A stretch of DNA of 38,064 nt from Candidatus Krumholzibacteriia bacterium (GCA_030592845.1 JAUVII010000010.1:1-38064), one strand, 5' to 3'. Positions 1-7,941 are shown, counted from the stretch's first letter. The notes: generated from the letters alone by a model not told the origin. A program made the numbers and translations.

Positions 1-51
1 CCCGAGGGCTTCGACGGTTTCGACGGAAACGCGATGCTCGACGGCGGATAG
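1..51 (+). CDS. C-terminal end of an unidentified upstream gene (partial)
   Basis: Reading from base 1, seventeen codons run without interruption to a TAG at 49-51 and encode the tail PEGFDGFDGNAMLDGG. The next gene starts with GTG at 55, only three bases later, so the two are probably cotranscribed. The fragment is too short to identify. It is called only because of this tight spacing and the GC-rich codon use. Confidence 0.45.
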   Translation, partial: PEGFDGFDGNAMLDGG

Positions 52-54
52 CCG

Positions 55-1092
55 GTGAATCGTTCCGATGCCCGGGATTTTTTCAGGGATGTCATCGCCA
101 TGGCGCCCATGGCCATGGGGGGGAATCTGCCCTACCGGCGGCTGTGCCGCGAGTACGGGGCGGTGCGGACCTGCAGCGAAATGGTCCTCGCCGACAAACT
201 CGTCAAGGGGGGCGACCGTCCGCTGATCCGGCACCATGAAAGCGAAACCGACTTCGGGGTTCAACTGGCGGGCAAGCGCCCCGGGGTGATGGCCGAAGCG
301 GCCCTGATCGCCGTGGTCGCCGGGGCGAAATTCATCGATCTCAATTTTGGCTGCCCCATCGACCTTGTCGTCCGTCGCGGCGCGGGCGCGGCGCTGATGA
401 AGCGTCCTTCCCGTCTGGCGGAGGTCGTGGCCGCCGTGCGCCGGGCGGTGGACGTTCCCCTGTCCGCCAAACTCCGCCTCGGATATTCCGAATCAAAGAT
501 GAACGTCGTCGATCTGGCCAAGAGAGCCCAGGACGCCGGCGCCGATGCAGTGGGCGTCCACGGCCGGACCCGGAATCAGCGCTACCGTCTGAACGCCCGC
601 TGGGACATGATCGACGAAGTGGCCAAGGCCGTGGATATTCCGGTCCTGGGAAACGGGGATCTTCTCACTCCCTGGGATCTGCAGCACCGGCGCGACGAAA
701 CAACGGTGACGTCTTTCCTGGTGGCCCGCGGAGCCCTGGTCAAACCCTGGATTTTCCGTGAACTCGAAGAAGGACGCCCCCTGGATCCCACGGTTCCCGA
801 GCGGTGGGCGGTCCTGCGCCGCTACTGCGAGCTGGCCCTGGAACATTTTGGAGACGATGAAAAAGGAACCGGCCGGGCGCGGCAGTTCTTTTTGTGGCAT
901 TGGAAGTTCTGGCACCGCTACCGTCCCTGGACGGCGGAGGAATTTGAGGACCATTGGCCCGATTCCCTCATCCAGGCCCGCAATCCAAGGGTCGAAGGCG
1001 ATCCCGACACCGTGTTGCTGGCCAGCGCCGAAGAGGGCGATCACGAGCTCATCTGGCAGCGTGTCCTTGACAGTGACTTTCCCGCCGTCTAG
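55..1092 (+). CDS. tRNA-dihydrouridine synthase, Dus3-like
   Basis: This 345-residue protein is an FMN/NADPH-dependent enzyme that reduces uridine to dihydrouridine in the tRNA D-arm or variable region. It has the Dus TIM-barrel landmarks in order: AMAPM near residue 17 (flavin-site start), NFGCPIDLV with the catalytic Cys at 100, KLRLGY, VHGRTRNQRY, and GNGD. The segment GCPIDLVVRRGAGAALM resembles the eukaryotic Dus3 version of the active-site loop (GCPIDLV-KKGGGCALM) more than E. coli DusA, DusB or DusC; this comparison is from memory. The GTG start at 55 lies three bases after the upstream stop, suggesting translational coupling. The family call is secure; the tRNA position modified is not. 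Confidence 0.9.
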   Translation: MNRSDARDFFRDVIAMAPMAMGGNLPYRRLCREYGAVRTCSEMVLADKLVKGGDRPLIRHHESETDFGVQLAGKRPGVMAEAALIAVVAGAKFIDLNFGCPIDLVVRRGAGAALMKRPSRLAEVVAAVRRAVDVPLSAKLRLGYSESKMNVVDLAKRAQDAGADAVGVHGRTRNQRYRLNARWDMIDEVAKAVDIPVLGNGDLLTPWDLQHRRDETTVTSFLVARGALVKPWIFRELEEGRPLDPTVPERWAVLRRYCELALEHFGDDEKGTGRARQFFLWHWKFWHRYRPWTAEEFEDHWPDSLIQARNPRVEGDPDTVLLASAEEGDHELIWQRVLDSDFPAV

Positions 1093-1164
1093 TGTAGCGA
1101 CATAGATGGTCGGCTGCGGCTGACCGGTTGGTTGCGGAATTATTTTCGCAAAAAATTCGAATAA

Positions 1165-1335
1165 CCTTGGCCGACGAACCAGCGGAAGTCCGGTGAAAAT
1201 CCGGCGCGGCCCCGCCACTGTAAACGGTGACGAAACCTGCATTGAGCCACTGAACCCTTACCGGTTCGGGAAGGCGCAGGGAGTAGAAAGACCCGTAAGC
1301 CAGGAGACCGGTTCACGGCCTGCCACCACCTTCGC
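1165..1335 (+). promoter_or_regulatory. Cobalamin (AdoCbl) riboswitch
   Basis: The leader of the TonB receptor gene has the conserved cobalamin riboswitch blocks in the right order. These are GGAAGTCCGGTGAAAATCCG-like sequence at about 1183-1203, the GCCACTGTA core at 1214-1222, and the B12 box AAGCCAGGAGACCGG at 1297-1311. Adenosylcobalamin binding in this class folds the RNA so that the downstream ribosome site or antiterminator is blocked. The B12 box lies about 30 bases before the receptor start and I see no poly-T terminator hairpin in between, so control of translation initiation is the likelier mode. The outer limits are approximate. Confidence 0.93.
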
Positions 1336-1344
1336 GGGCGAGGT

Positions 1345-3420
1345 ATGGCTTTGGCGTTCATTCCCGGCGGAAAATCCTGTGCAACTTATCCCGTGCCCTG
1401 GGGCTGGGGATTGTTGTGCTTGCTGATATCCGTGGCGCCGGCGGATGCAACGGAATCAGATACCGTGGCCGGGCCGGTTCCCCTGGTCGCCGGTGTTGTT
1501 GTCAGCGACACGTTGATCGTGAATTCCCGCCCCGTGCCCGACCCCATCAATCCCTCGGCAACGGGCCTTGTCACCCGCATCGATCTGTCTGAAGAACCTC
1601 TTTTTCGCGATGCGGCCGACCTTTTGGGGTCTTCCGCGGGTTTTCAGGTCCGGCGTTACGGGGCCGTGGGTGCCTCGGCCGTTCCTTCCCTGCGGGGCTC
1701 CGCCGCGGCCCAGGTCCGGTTCTTCCTCGATGGAATGCCGCTGAACGACGCCCAATCAGGGACCGCCGGTCTGGCCAGGATTCCGTTGGAACGTATCGCG
1801 GCCATCGAGATCCATCGGGGAGTCGTGCCCACGAATCTGGGCGGGATCGGGGGTGCTGGCGCCGTCAATTTCCTCAGCCGCCGGGATGACCAGGGCCTGG
1901 GCTTTCAGGTGGGTGCCGGGTCCTTCGGCGAATTGGGCGGCAGGGCCGTCGCGGGCCTGGCCAACACCGAAGGTACGCTGTCCGGTTCGGTCATGGTCCA
2001 CGGCCGCCGGGCCGACAACGATTTCACCTACCTGGATCACAATCAGACCTTCCACAATACCGATGATGATTCCCTGCGCACCCGGGAGAATGCGTGGATC
2101 GAACAGTGGGGCGTCTGGGGGACGGGAACCCTGGAGACCGGCCGACTGGTGAGCCGGTTCTCCCTGGGCCACGACCGGCGAGATGGGGGACGTCCCGGCC
2201 CCCTGGGGTATTTGAGCCCCCACGCTTCGGTTCGCTATGGACGGTCCGACGGCCAGCTCCAATTCAACCTGGACGATGGTCTGCTGCAGCTGGGTCTGGC
2301 GGGTGGGCGCAACGAGGAATTCCTGTATGACCCTGAAGGGGAGGTGGGGCTCGATCCGCCGGGAACAAACCGGTCGGTGAGCCGCGATGTCGCCGGGCGA
2401 TTGACATGGGCGCCGCAATTCATTCCAGGCCGACTCTCCCTGCAGACCGGTATCGAGGGCACCAGGCAGTGGCAGAATGACTGGGTGGTCGGCAGGGCCG
2501 AACCCCGCAGGCAGCGAAAAACCCTGAACGCGTTTGCCGTGTTGACGGCCGATCTGGTGCGGGACCGCCTGCAGGTGGCGCCCGCCTGGCGCTGGCAGCG
2601 CAACCGTGACGATTTCCCCCGCACGAAAAATTTCTTCGGCAGGCCCCAGGAGGCCGTCGTCAATCAGCGGGATGATATTTCACCCTCGCTCGGAGTGGTC
2701 TGGACCGTGGTTGCGGAACGTCTGTTCCTGGAGACACACGGCGCCCGGACCGTCCGGCAACCCAACTGGGTGGAGCTGTTTGGTCACCGGGGCGGAATCG
2801 ACGGCAATCTTCAACTGATGGCCGAGGACATTTCTTCGGCTGACGCGGCGGTCAGTTACCGTGCCGCCCAGGGGGGATTTTCCGGCAGGGCAGCGGTTTT
2901 TTACGCGGAGACCGACGACAAGATCATCTTCATCCAGAACAGTCAACGGACGAGCAAGGCGATCAACGCGGGCCGGACCCTGGCTCGTGGAGTCGAATTT
3001 GAATTGTCCGCCCTGCTGCCGGGGGAATTCGACCTGACCGGGAATCTGACCCTCCAGCGTGCCGAAGACAAAGGCGGGACCGATACCACCTACGAGGGCA
3101 ACAAGTTGCCCTTCCTGCCGGATACCGAAGCCCTGGCCAGGATCAAACGACCCCTGGCAGGTTGGTTGCCCTGGCTGGAAGTCGCCCATCTGGGATCCAA
3201 CTACAGGGACCGATCCAATACCGAACTGAACAAGGCCCCTTCACGAACCCTGTTGACCCTGGGTATTGCCCGCGACTGGTCTCCGCGCTGGCTGGGGCCG
3301 GCGGGGGTTCTGTCCATCAGCGGCGAAGTGATGAACCTGACTGACAACACCGTCTACGACGTGGAAGGTTTTCCCCTGCCCGGCAGGTCCTGGCACCTGG
3401 CCGTCCAATTGAGGAGATAG
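1345..3420 (+). CDS. btuB: TonB-dependent vitamin B12 outer-membrane receptor
   Basis: This 691-residue protein is an outer-membrane beta-barrel importer powered by TonB. An N-terminal signal segment (hydrophobic about 20-32) is followed by a TonB-box-like DTLIVNS near residues 55-61, a plug domain at about 75-185 (SLRGSAAAQVRFFLDGMPL, then IEIHRGVVPTNLGG) and a long barrel ending in an aromatic-rich strand (SWHLAVQLRR). The cobalamin riboswitch immediately upstream makes B12 or a corrinoid the likely substrate. The ATG at 1345 has a ribosome-binding sequence (CGAGG, 1339-1343) that is too close; a TTG at 1351 would be better spaced, so the start is uncertain by two codons. It is the first gene of a three-gene operon. 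Confidence 0.9.
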   Translation: MALAFIPGGKSCATYPVPWGWGLLCLLISVAPADATESDTVAGPVPLVAGVVVSDTLIVNSRPVPDPINPSATGLVTRIDLSEEPLFRDAADLLGSSAGFQVRRYGAVGASAVPSLRGSAAAQVRFFLDGMPLNDAQSGTAGLARIPLERIAAIEIHRGVVPTNLGGIGGAGAVNFLSRRDDQGLGFQVGAGSFGELGGRAVAGLANTEGTLSGSVMVHGRRADNDFTYLDHNQTFHNTDDDSLRTRENAWIEQWGVWGTGTLETGRLVSRFSLGHDRRDGGRPGPLGYLSPHASVRYGRSDGQLQFNLDDGLLQLGLAGGRNEEFLYDPEGEVGLDPPGTNRSVSRDVAGRLTWAPQFIPGRLSLQTGIEGTRQWQNDWVVGRAEPRRQRKTLNAFAVLTADLVRDRLQVAPAWRWQRNRDDFPRTKNFFGRPQEAVVNQRDDISPSLGVVWTVVAERLFLETHGARTVRQPNWVELFGHRGGIDGNLQLMAEDISSADAAVSYRAAQGGFSGRAAVFYAETDDKIIFIQNSQRTSKAINAGRTLARGVEFELSALLPGEFDLTGNLTLQRAEDKGGTDTTYEGNKLPFLPDTEALARIKRPLAGWLPWLEVAHLGSNYRDRSNTELNKAPSRTLLTLGIARDWSPRWLGPAGVLSISGEVMNLTDNTVYDVEGFPLPGRSWHLAVQLRR

Positions 3421-3421
3421 A

Positions 3422-4822
3422 ATGAAGATCGTGATTTTTTTACTGATGTTTTTGACCCTGGGTATCCCGGTGACCGTCCAGGGGCAGGGTTGGGTCCTGA
3501 CCACGGATTATTCCACTTTCGGCAGGGCCAGGAGTTTTGCCTTGGATGCCCCGTGGACCGTTTCGGGGGATCTGGCCGTGATACCGGGGGATCCGAGCGG
3601 CCGTTTTCATGATGGGTTGGTTTACGTCGTCGGCCGGGGTGGGGCGAATCTTATCCAGATCTACAACCCGTCGGCCGGGTTTGCCCTGGTGCGCGAATTC
3701 AGTATCGGGTCGGGCCGCAATCCCCAGGACATCGCCTTCGATGCCGCCGGCGAGGCCTACGTCAGCTGTTATGACCAGGCCGTGCTTTTACGGGTCGATG
3801 TCACCAGCGGCACCGTTTTGGAAACTTATGATACGTCGGGATTCGCCGATGCCGATGGTCTGCCCGAAACCGCCTGGATGACCGCCCGGGAAGGCCTCCT
3901 GTACATCGCGTGCCAGAAACTTGACCGCAACAACTGGTACGAGCCCACCGGACCGGGCGCCCTGCTGGTTTTCGACATGGGTAACAAAACCTGGGTGGAC
4001 ATGGATGGCCTTTCGCCGGGAATCCAGCCCATCGGTCTGACCGGCGCCGATCCCTACACCAGAATTGAAACGGTGGGCAACGGTTCGGGGGGGTGGAATC
4101 TGCGGGTCGGTTGTGTGGGCCTCTACGGAATCAACGACGGCGGCATCGAGGACGTGGATCCCGTTTCCGGCGCCAGCCTGGGTTACGTGGTTACCGAACA
4201 GGAACTGGGGGGCGATATCGCGGCCTTCGCCAGCACCGGTGACGATATCCATGTCCTGGTCAGCGATGTCTCGTTCATTACCAGTCTGCGCAAATTCGAT
4301 TCGTCCGATGGTTCGGTGACCATCCTAAAAACGGGCAACGGCTACGTGTACGCGGATATTACCTGGGACGGGGAGTTTCAGCTCTATCTCGCCGACCGGA
4401 CCTTGGGGGCGTCGGGTCTCCGGGTATTCGACACCAATAGCGGCGCCGAGTTGACCACCGGACCCCTGGGGACGGGCCTCCCTCCGTTCATGTTTATTCT
4501 GCCGGGAATGGGAGACGTATCCCCCGTGAATTCCCCGGTCGTCCAAAGCCTGCGGCTTTCCCATCCGTATCCCAATCCCTGCAACCCGGCCGCGGACCTG
4601 CAAATCGAGGGCCGGCCGGGGCAGAGCGTTCGTGTGGGTGTGTTCGACCTGCGGGGGCGGCGCCTGCTGAATAGGTCCCTGGTCATCGATGGTCGTGGCG
4701 GCGCGGTTTTTCATTTTGACGGCCGCGATAATCATGGCCGCGGCCTGGCGGCCGGCGTCTATCGCGTCGTCGCGCAAACCGAAACGGGCTTTGCCGCCCG
4801 CACCCTGACTCTCTTGAAGTAG
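3422..4822 (+). CDS. Secreted beta-propeller protein with FlgD-like C-terminal domain, BtuG-like candidate B12-binding protein
   Basis: This 466-residue protein starts one base after the btuB stop, with GAGGAG six bases before the ATG. It has a signal peptide (1-22, ending VQGQG). About 350 residues of YncE/SMP-30-like repeats follow (for example GGANLIQIYNPSAGF, NPQDIAFDAAGEAYV), the pattern of a beta-propeller. Residues about 375-466 form a FlgD-like module (LSHPYPNPCNPAADLQI, VFDLRGRRL, GLAAGVYRV), which in FCB bacteria is usually a secretion and surface-anchoring signal. In gut Bacteroides the surface beta-propeller lipoprotein BtuG captures B12 for BtuB. The position here, under a B12 riboswitch and next to BtuB, suggests the same job. 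There is no lipobox, so anchoring would differ. The B12 role is inferred. Confidence 0.8.
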   Translation: MKIVIFLLMFLTLGIPVTVQGQGWVLTTDYSTFGRARSFALDAPWTVSGDLAVIPGDPSGRFHDGLVYVVGRGGANLIQIYNPSAGFALVREFSIGSGRNPQDIAFDAAGEAYVSCYDQAVLLRVDVTSGTVLETYDTSGFADADGLPETAWMTAREGLLYIACQKLDRNNWYEPTGPGALLVFDMGNKTWVDMDGLSPGIQPIGLTGADPYTRIETVGNGSGGWNLRVGCVGLYGINDGGIEDVDPVSGASLGYVVTEQELGGDIAAFASTGDDIHVLVSDVSFITSLRKFDSSDGSVTILKTGNGYVYADITWDGEFQLYLADRTLGASGLRVFDTNSGAELTTGPLGTGLPPFMFILPGMGDVSPVNSPVVQSLRLSHPYPNPCNPAADLQIEGRPGQSVRVGVFDLRGRRLLNRSLVIDGRGGAVFHFDGRDNHGRGLAAGVYRVVAQTETGFAARTLTLLK

Positions 4823-4851
4823 ACAGTTGAACCCAACAAAGGAGCATCACC

Positions 4852-5628
4852 ATGCGAACTTCGTTACTGCTGATCACCGTTTTGATTCTCGCCCAACCGG
4901 CGGCCGCCCAGTTCACGGACACGGGCCAGGTCAATGCCGAATACGACCGGACGGACAGCCGGTTGGTGTCATGGGCATCCCAGGTTGTTTCCGTTGATCG
5001 GGGATACATGGATTATAGCCAGCCGGAACTTGGCCTGGCCTCTTTTGGGGCTGAAGGAGACTGCCTGGGCGCAGCCGGCACTCCGGTCAGCCTTGGCGAC
5101 GGGGGTTCGATAACTCTCGGCTTCGAAACCGAAATAACCAATGGTTCCGGGGACGACTTCGTCGTGTTCGAGAACGGTTTCGAATGGAACGGGGTCTTCA
5201 TGGAACTGGGGTTCGTGGAGGTCAGCAGCAACGGCGTGGATTTCAGCAGGTTGCCCTCCCTTTGCCGACGCGAGACCCAGCCCGGCCCCTGGGACACCTC
5301 GGACCCGGCCCTTTTCTACAATCTGGCGGGAAATTTCGTGGGTGGGACGGGATTCGACCTTCAGGATCTGGTCACCGCGGGGGATCCCAACGTAACCGGC
5401 GGCGTTGTGGATGTGAACCACATCATTTTTGTTCGTTTGGTCGATGTGATCGGGGATGTGGCTGAAGGCGGCGCAACCACCGATTATCTGGGCCGGGCGG
5501 TGGCCGACCCGTATCCGACGGCCACCGAATCCTGCGGGATGGACCTGACCGGAGTCGCCGTCATCAATACCGGCGTGGTGGCCGTGGAAAACGCCTCATG
5601 GGGATCGGTGAAATCCCTTTACCGGTAG
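4852..5628 (+). CDS. Secreted protein of the B12 operon, DUF4465-like candidate
   Basis: This is a 258-residue secreted protein of unknown function, with a signal peptide at 1-20 (AQPAAAQ) and an AAAGGAG-type ribosome site before ATG 4852. The central region contains GDDFVVFENGFEWNG, then FVEVSSNGVDFSRLP, and later HIIFVRLVDVIGD. I associate this pattern with a jelly-roll-like family of secreted proteins that often accompanies TonB receptors under B12 riboswitches (DUF4465-like, from memory). It has no FlgD-like domain. Instead it ends, after a short linker, in NASWGSVKSLYR, which may be a separate C-terminal sorting tail. A corrinoid-binding or capture role is inferred from the operon only. 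Confidence 0.75.
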   Translation: MRTSLLLITVLILAQPAAAQFTDTGQVNAEYDRTDSRLVSWASQVVSVDRGYMDYSQPELGLASFGAEGDCLGAAGTPVSLGDGGSITLGFETEITNGSGDDFVVFENGFEWNGVFMELGFVEVSSNGVDFSRLPSLCRRETQPGPWDTSDPALFYNLAGNFVGGTGFDLQDLVTAGDPNVTGGVVDVNHIIFVRLVDVIGDVAEGGATTDYLGRAVADPYPTATESCGMDLTGVAVINTGVVAVENASWGSVKSLYR

Positions 5629-5633
5629 GACTA

Positions 5634-6002
5634 TCAGGAATTGATCCAGGCCAGGCCGGCGTTCAGGTCATTGAAGATCTTGATTTTGGCGTCGGGAACT
5701 TCGATCTCGGAGATGCTTTCGAGCAGGGTTCCCATCGCGGTCAGCGTGGTGGTGGAAAATACCAGGGCCGTTTTGCCGCCCGCCCGGGAGTGCGAAGTCG
5801 ATTTTACCTGCTGGGCGACGCGGCTGATATCCGCGGGGGAGAGGTTGGAAACGTCGGCTTCGGTAAAATCCCACAGGGCGTTGAGGCTGGGGGTGCCGCG
5901 GTAAAGGGCGCGCACCTGCTCCTCAATATCCTCTGCCGTCACCTGGTCACTGCACACATAGGTGGTCAAATTCAGTTTTTCATCGAAATGCGGCTGGATC
6001 AT
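5634..6002 (-). CDS. SpoIIAA/STAS-like small protein
   Basis: This 122-residue cytosolic protein has alternating strand and helix patterns like SpoIIAA/STAS-type proteins: LWDFTEADVSNLSPADI, then KTALVFSTTTLTAMGTLLE, and a C-terminal FNDLNAGLAWI. Such proteins are usually regulatory or of unknown function. The ATG at 6002 is preferred because AGGGGAG lies eight bases before it. An in-frame TTG at 6035 would add eleven residues but has no such site. The gene converges on the B12 operon with only five bases between stops and no visible terminator. I could not assign a specific family. Confidence 0.7.
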   Translation of the reverse strand: MIQPHFDEKLNLTTYVCSDQVTAEDIEEQVRALYRGTPSLNALWDFTEADVSNLSPADISRVAQQVKSTSHSRAGGKTALVFSTTTLTAMGTLLESISEIEVPDAKIKIFNDLNAGLAWINS

Positions 6003-6052
6003 GCGGATGGCTCCCCTGTGCAATTCCGTAATCAATTTGAAAGGGCGGCCAG

Positions 6053-6069
6053 CGGAGGATCACCCTCCG
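6053..6069. repeat. Small hairpin between divergent genes
   Basis: CGGAGG at 6053-6058 and CCTCCG at 6064-6069 form a six-base-pair stem with a five-base loop. There is no T-run, so this is probably not a terminator. It lies in the 211-base gap between the minus-strand STAS-like gene and the adenosyltransferase gene and could be in either leader. Confidence 0.35.
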
Positions 6070-6129
6070 TTCTGGTAGGCTAAATGTTAGTTTCAGACGG
6101 TCCGGATCGCACATATCCAGGTTCGAGGG

Positions 6130-6148
6130 CAGGAAAAGTCTTTTCCTG
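6130..6148. promoter_or_regulatory. 19-base palindrome, possible operator
   Basis: CAGGAAAAG at 6130-6138 and CTTTTCCTG at 6140-6148 are exact inverted copies around a single base. A one-base centre cannot form an RNA hairpin loop of normal size, so a protein-binding dyad is likelier than a terminator. It lies 66 bases upstream of the adenosyltransferase start, a reasonable place for an operator of that gene and the sigma/anti-sigma pair. The binding protein is unknown. Confidence 0.45.
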
Positions 6149-6213
6149 TTCGGCATTATGTTCCACTATTTTCCCACAGGCCGTACACGTTCCCTTTCAA
6201 AGGAGCCCGCGCC

Positions 6214-6798
6214 ATGGCGCGCATCTACACTCGGACAGGTGACGGGGGAGATACCTCCCTCGGCGACGGGTCCCGCGTATCGAAATCCGGTCCCCGGGTA
6301 GCGCTTTACGGGGAAGTGGACGAGTTGAACAGTTGGTTGGGGCATTGCGCCGTGGCTTTGGCGGAAATGGGGACCGATGTCCCCGGAGTTTCAGTGAAGG
6401 ACCTGCAGAGCATCCAAAGCCGTCTGTTTTCCCTGGGGGCGATCCTGGCCAACCCGTCCCAGTCGGCGGAAACCGCGAACCAGCCCCCGGAGGAACAACC
6501 ATTCTCTCCGGGCAAATTGGAAAGCCTGATCGATATCATGGACGATTCGCTTTCCCCCCTGAAAAACTTCATCCTGCCGGGAGGCTGTGCCGCAGCGGCC
6601 GCATTGCACCTCGCTCGCGCGGTGTGCCGCCGGGTCGAACGTGGGGCGGTGGAACTGGCCGCCACGCAACCTGTGCCCTCGGGGGCCGTAACCTATCTCA
6701 ACCGCTTGAGTGACTATCTGTTCACCGCCGCGAGGGCAGTCAATGCCGCGACCGGGGTCCCTGATATTCCCTGGACCGACACCAAGGGAGACTGTTGA
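6214..6798 (+). CDS. pduO: Cob(I)alamin adenosyltransferase, PduO type
   Basis: This 194-residue enzyme transfers the adenosyl group of ATP to cob(I)alamin, making coenzyme B12. Visible family features are the N-terminal ATP-binding region RIYTRTGDGGDTSLGDGSR, then ALYGEVDELNSWLG, FILPGGCAAAAALHLARAVCRRVER and the helix YLNRLSDYLFTAARAVN near the C-terminus. AAAGGAG stands eight bases before the ATG. The length is typical of the family. It lies 0.6 kb from the riboswitch-controlled uptake operon, completing an import-and-activate unit, although it has its own upstream region. Its stop directly abuts the GTG of the sigma factor gene. Confidence 0.95.
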   Translation: MARIYTRTGDGGDTSLGDGSRVSKSGPRVALYGEVDELNSWLGHCAVALAEMGTDVPGVSVKDLQSIQSRLFSLGAILANPSQSAETANQPPEEQPFSPGKLESLIDIMDDSLSPLKNFILPGGCAAAAALHLARAVCRRVERGAVELAATQPVPSGAVTYLNRLSDYLFTAARAVNAATGVPDIPWTDTKGDC

Positions 6799-7458
6799 GT
6801 GTTTTTCCTGGGCCTTTTTTCCGGAAATTCTTCGAATAATGGTTCCGGCGCCGGTGTATCTCCTCCGTCGTCAGGGTCCGGAAAAGCAGTCGAGGACCCT
6901 TTTGGCGAGGAACGCCGGCGGGATCGCGAAGATATCGTGCTTTTCCTGAACGGCGACACCGAAGGGTTCGAAAGACTAATGACACGGTACCGGCAAAGAG
7001 CCTATGGAATCGCCCTGAACCTGACGGGCAACCACGACGATGCGATGGACGCCGTCCAAAAGGCCTTCATTCGCATCCATCGCTCTTTGCGGAAGTTCCG
7101 TATCGATGAACCCTTCTTTCCCTGGCTCTATCGCATCGTCCGCAACGCCGCCCATAACCAGCGGCGGGACGAAAAACGGCACAAGGGGGAAGTGCCGCTG
7201 GAATGGGTCAAACAATCGGATGGCCGCCCGGACCCCCTGTCCGAAACGGTGGCCGACGACCTGCGGGAAAGAATCTGGAACGGACTCCAGGAGCTTCCCG
7301 AGGAAATGCGCGAGGTGTTCCGCCTTTACCATTTCGAGGGTCACAAATATCGTGAAATCGCCGATCTGCAGGGAGTTCCCCTCGGGACGGTGATGTCGCG
7401 GCTGCACGCGGCGCGACTGAAGCTGCGCAAGGCCGCAGGCCTGGAGGAAAAATCGTGA
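6799..7458 (+). CDS. ECF-type RNA polymerase sigma factor
   Basis: This 219-residue alternative sigma factor starts with GTG immediately after the stop of the adenosyltransferase gene. About 45 variable Gly/Ser- and charge-rich residues precede region 2 (about 50-120, including DDAMDAVQKAFIRIHRSL and the -10-binding WLYRIVRNAAHNQRR). Region 4 follows (about 160-210: LPEEMREVFRLYHFEGHKYR, then GVPLGTVMSRLHAARLKLR). Its stop overlaps the start of the membrane anti-sigma gene by four bases, the usual arrangement for a sigma kept at the membrane until a signal arrives. The target promoters and the inducing signal are not visible. Confidence 0.93.
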   Translation: MFFLGLFSGNSSNNGSGAGVSPPSSGSGKAVEDPFGEERRRDREDIVLFLNGDTEGFERLMTRYRQRAYGIALNLTGNHDDAMDAVQKAFIRIHRSLRKFRIDEPFFPWLYRIVRNAAHNQRRDEKRHKGEVPLEWVKQSDGRPDPLSETVADDLRERIWNGLQELPEEMREVFRLYHFEGHKYREIADLQGVPLGTVMSRLHAARLKLRKAAGLEEKS

Positions 7459-7919
7459 ATCAGAAAGGGCCCTTTGACCCCCGGAAGGAAGCCCCACTGC
7501 TGAGCGCCTACGTCGACGGTGAACTGGAACCCGGAGATGTGGAGCGCGTCGAGGCCCATCTGGAGGCAAACGAACAGTCCCGCCGCGAGGTGGAACAGCT
7601 GCGTCGGCTCAAGGCCGTCACTGGTGCCATGCGCCTGAAGGAACCTCCTGCCGAGGAATGGGAAGTGTTCTGGGAGAGCGTGTACAATCGGGCTGAGCGG
7701 TCGGTCGGTTGGATCCTGCTGTGTGTTGGTCTGGTGGCTGTCGGTGCCTGGGGTTTGACCGAAATCCTGACCGCGCTGCTGAAAACCGAAAATCTGCCCC
7801 TGGTGGTCAAGGGTGGAATCTTTGTTCTGGCAGCCGGCGGCCTGGTGTTGACGATTTCCGCGGTCCGCGAACGGGTTTTCAAACGGAATCGCACCCGCTA
7901 CAAGGATGTCATTCGCTGA
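7455..7919 (+). CDS. Membrane anti-sigma factor without zinc ligands
   Basis: This 154-residue protein overlaps the sigma gene by ATGA. The N-terminal helices (LSAYVDGELEPGDVERVEAH, then LEANEQSRREVEQLRRL) match the anti-sigma zinc-finger (ZAS/zf-HC2) fold. However, the cysteines of the CxxC pair are replaced (NEQS) and no cysteine precedes them, so zinc binding is unlikely. Two transmembrane segments follow at about 84-105 and 116-137, leaving a short basic C-terminal tail. It probably sequesters the sigma factor encoded just upstream. Operon position and fold agree; the signal sensed is unknown. Confidence 0.85.
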   Translation: MNQKGPFDPRKEAPLLSAYVDGELEPGDVERVEAHLEANEQSRREVEQLRRLKAVTGAMRLKEPPAEEWEVFWESVYNRAERSVGWILLCVGLVAVGAWGLTEILTALLKTENLPLVVKGGIFVLAAGGLVLTISAVRERVFKRNRTRYKDVIR

Positions 7920-7941
7920 CATCATCCGGAAAGGTGAATTG

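Noticed and set aside
1756-2418. Minus-strand open frame opposite the TonB receptor
   Set aside because: No family features and no ribosome site; the plus-strand receptor explains the region.
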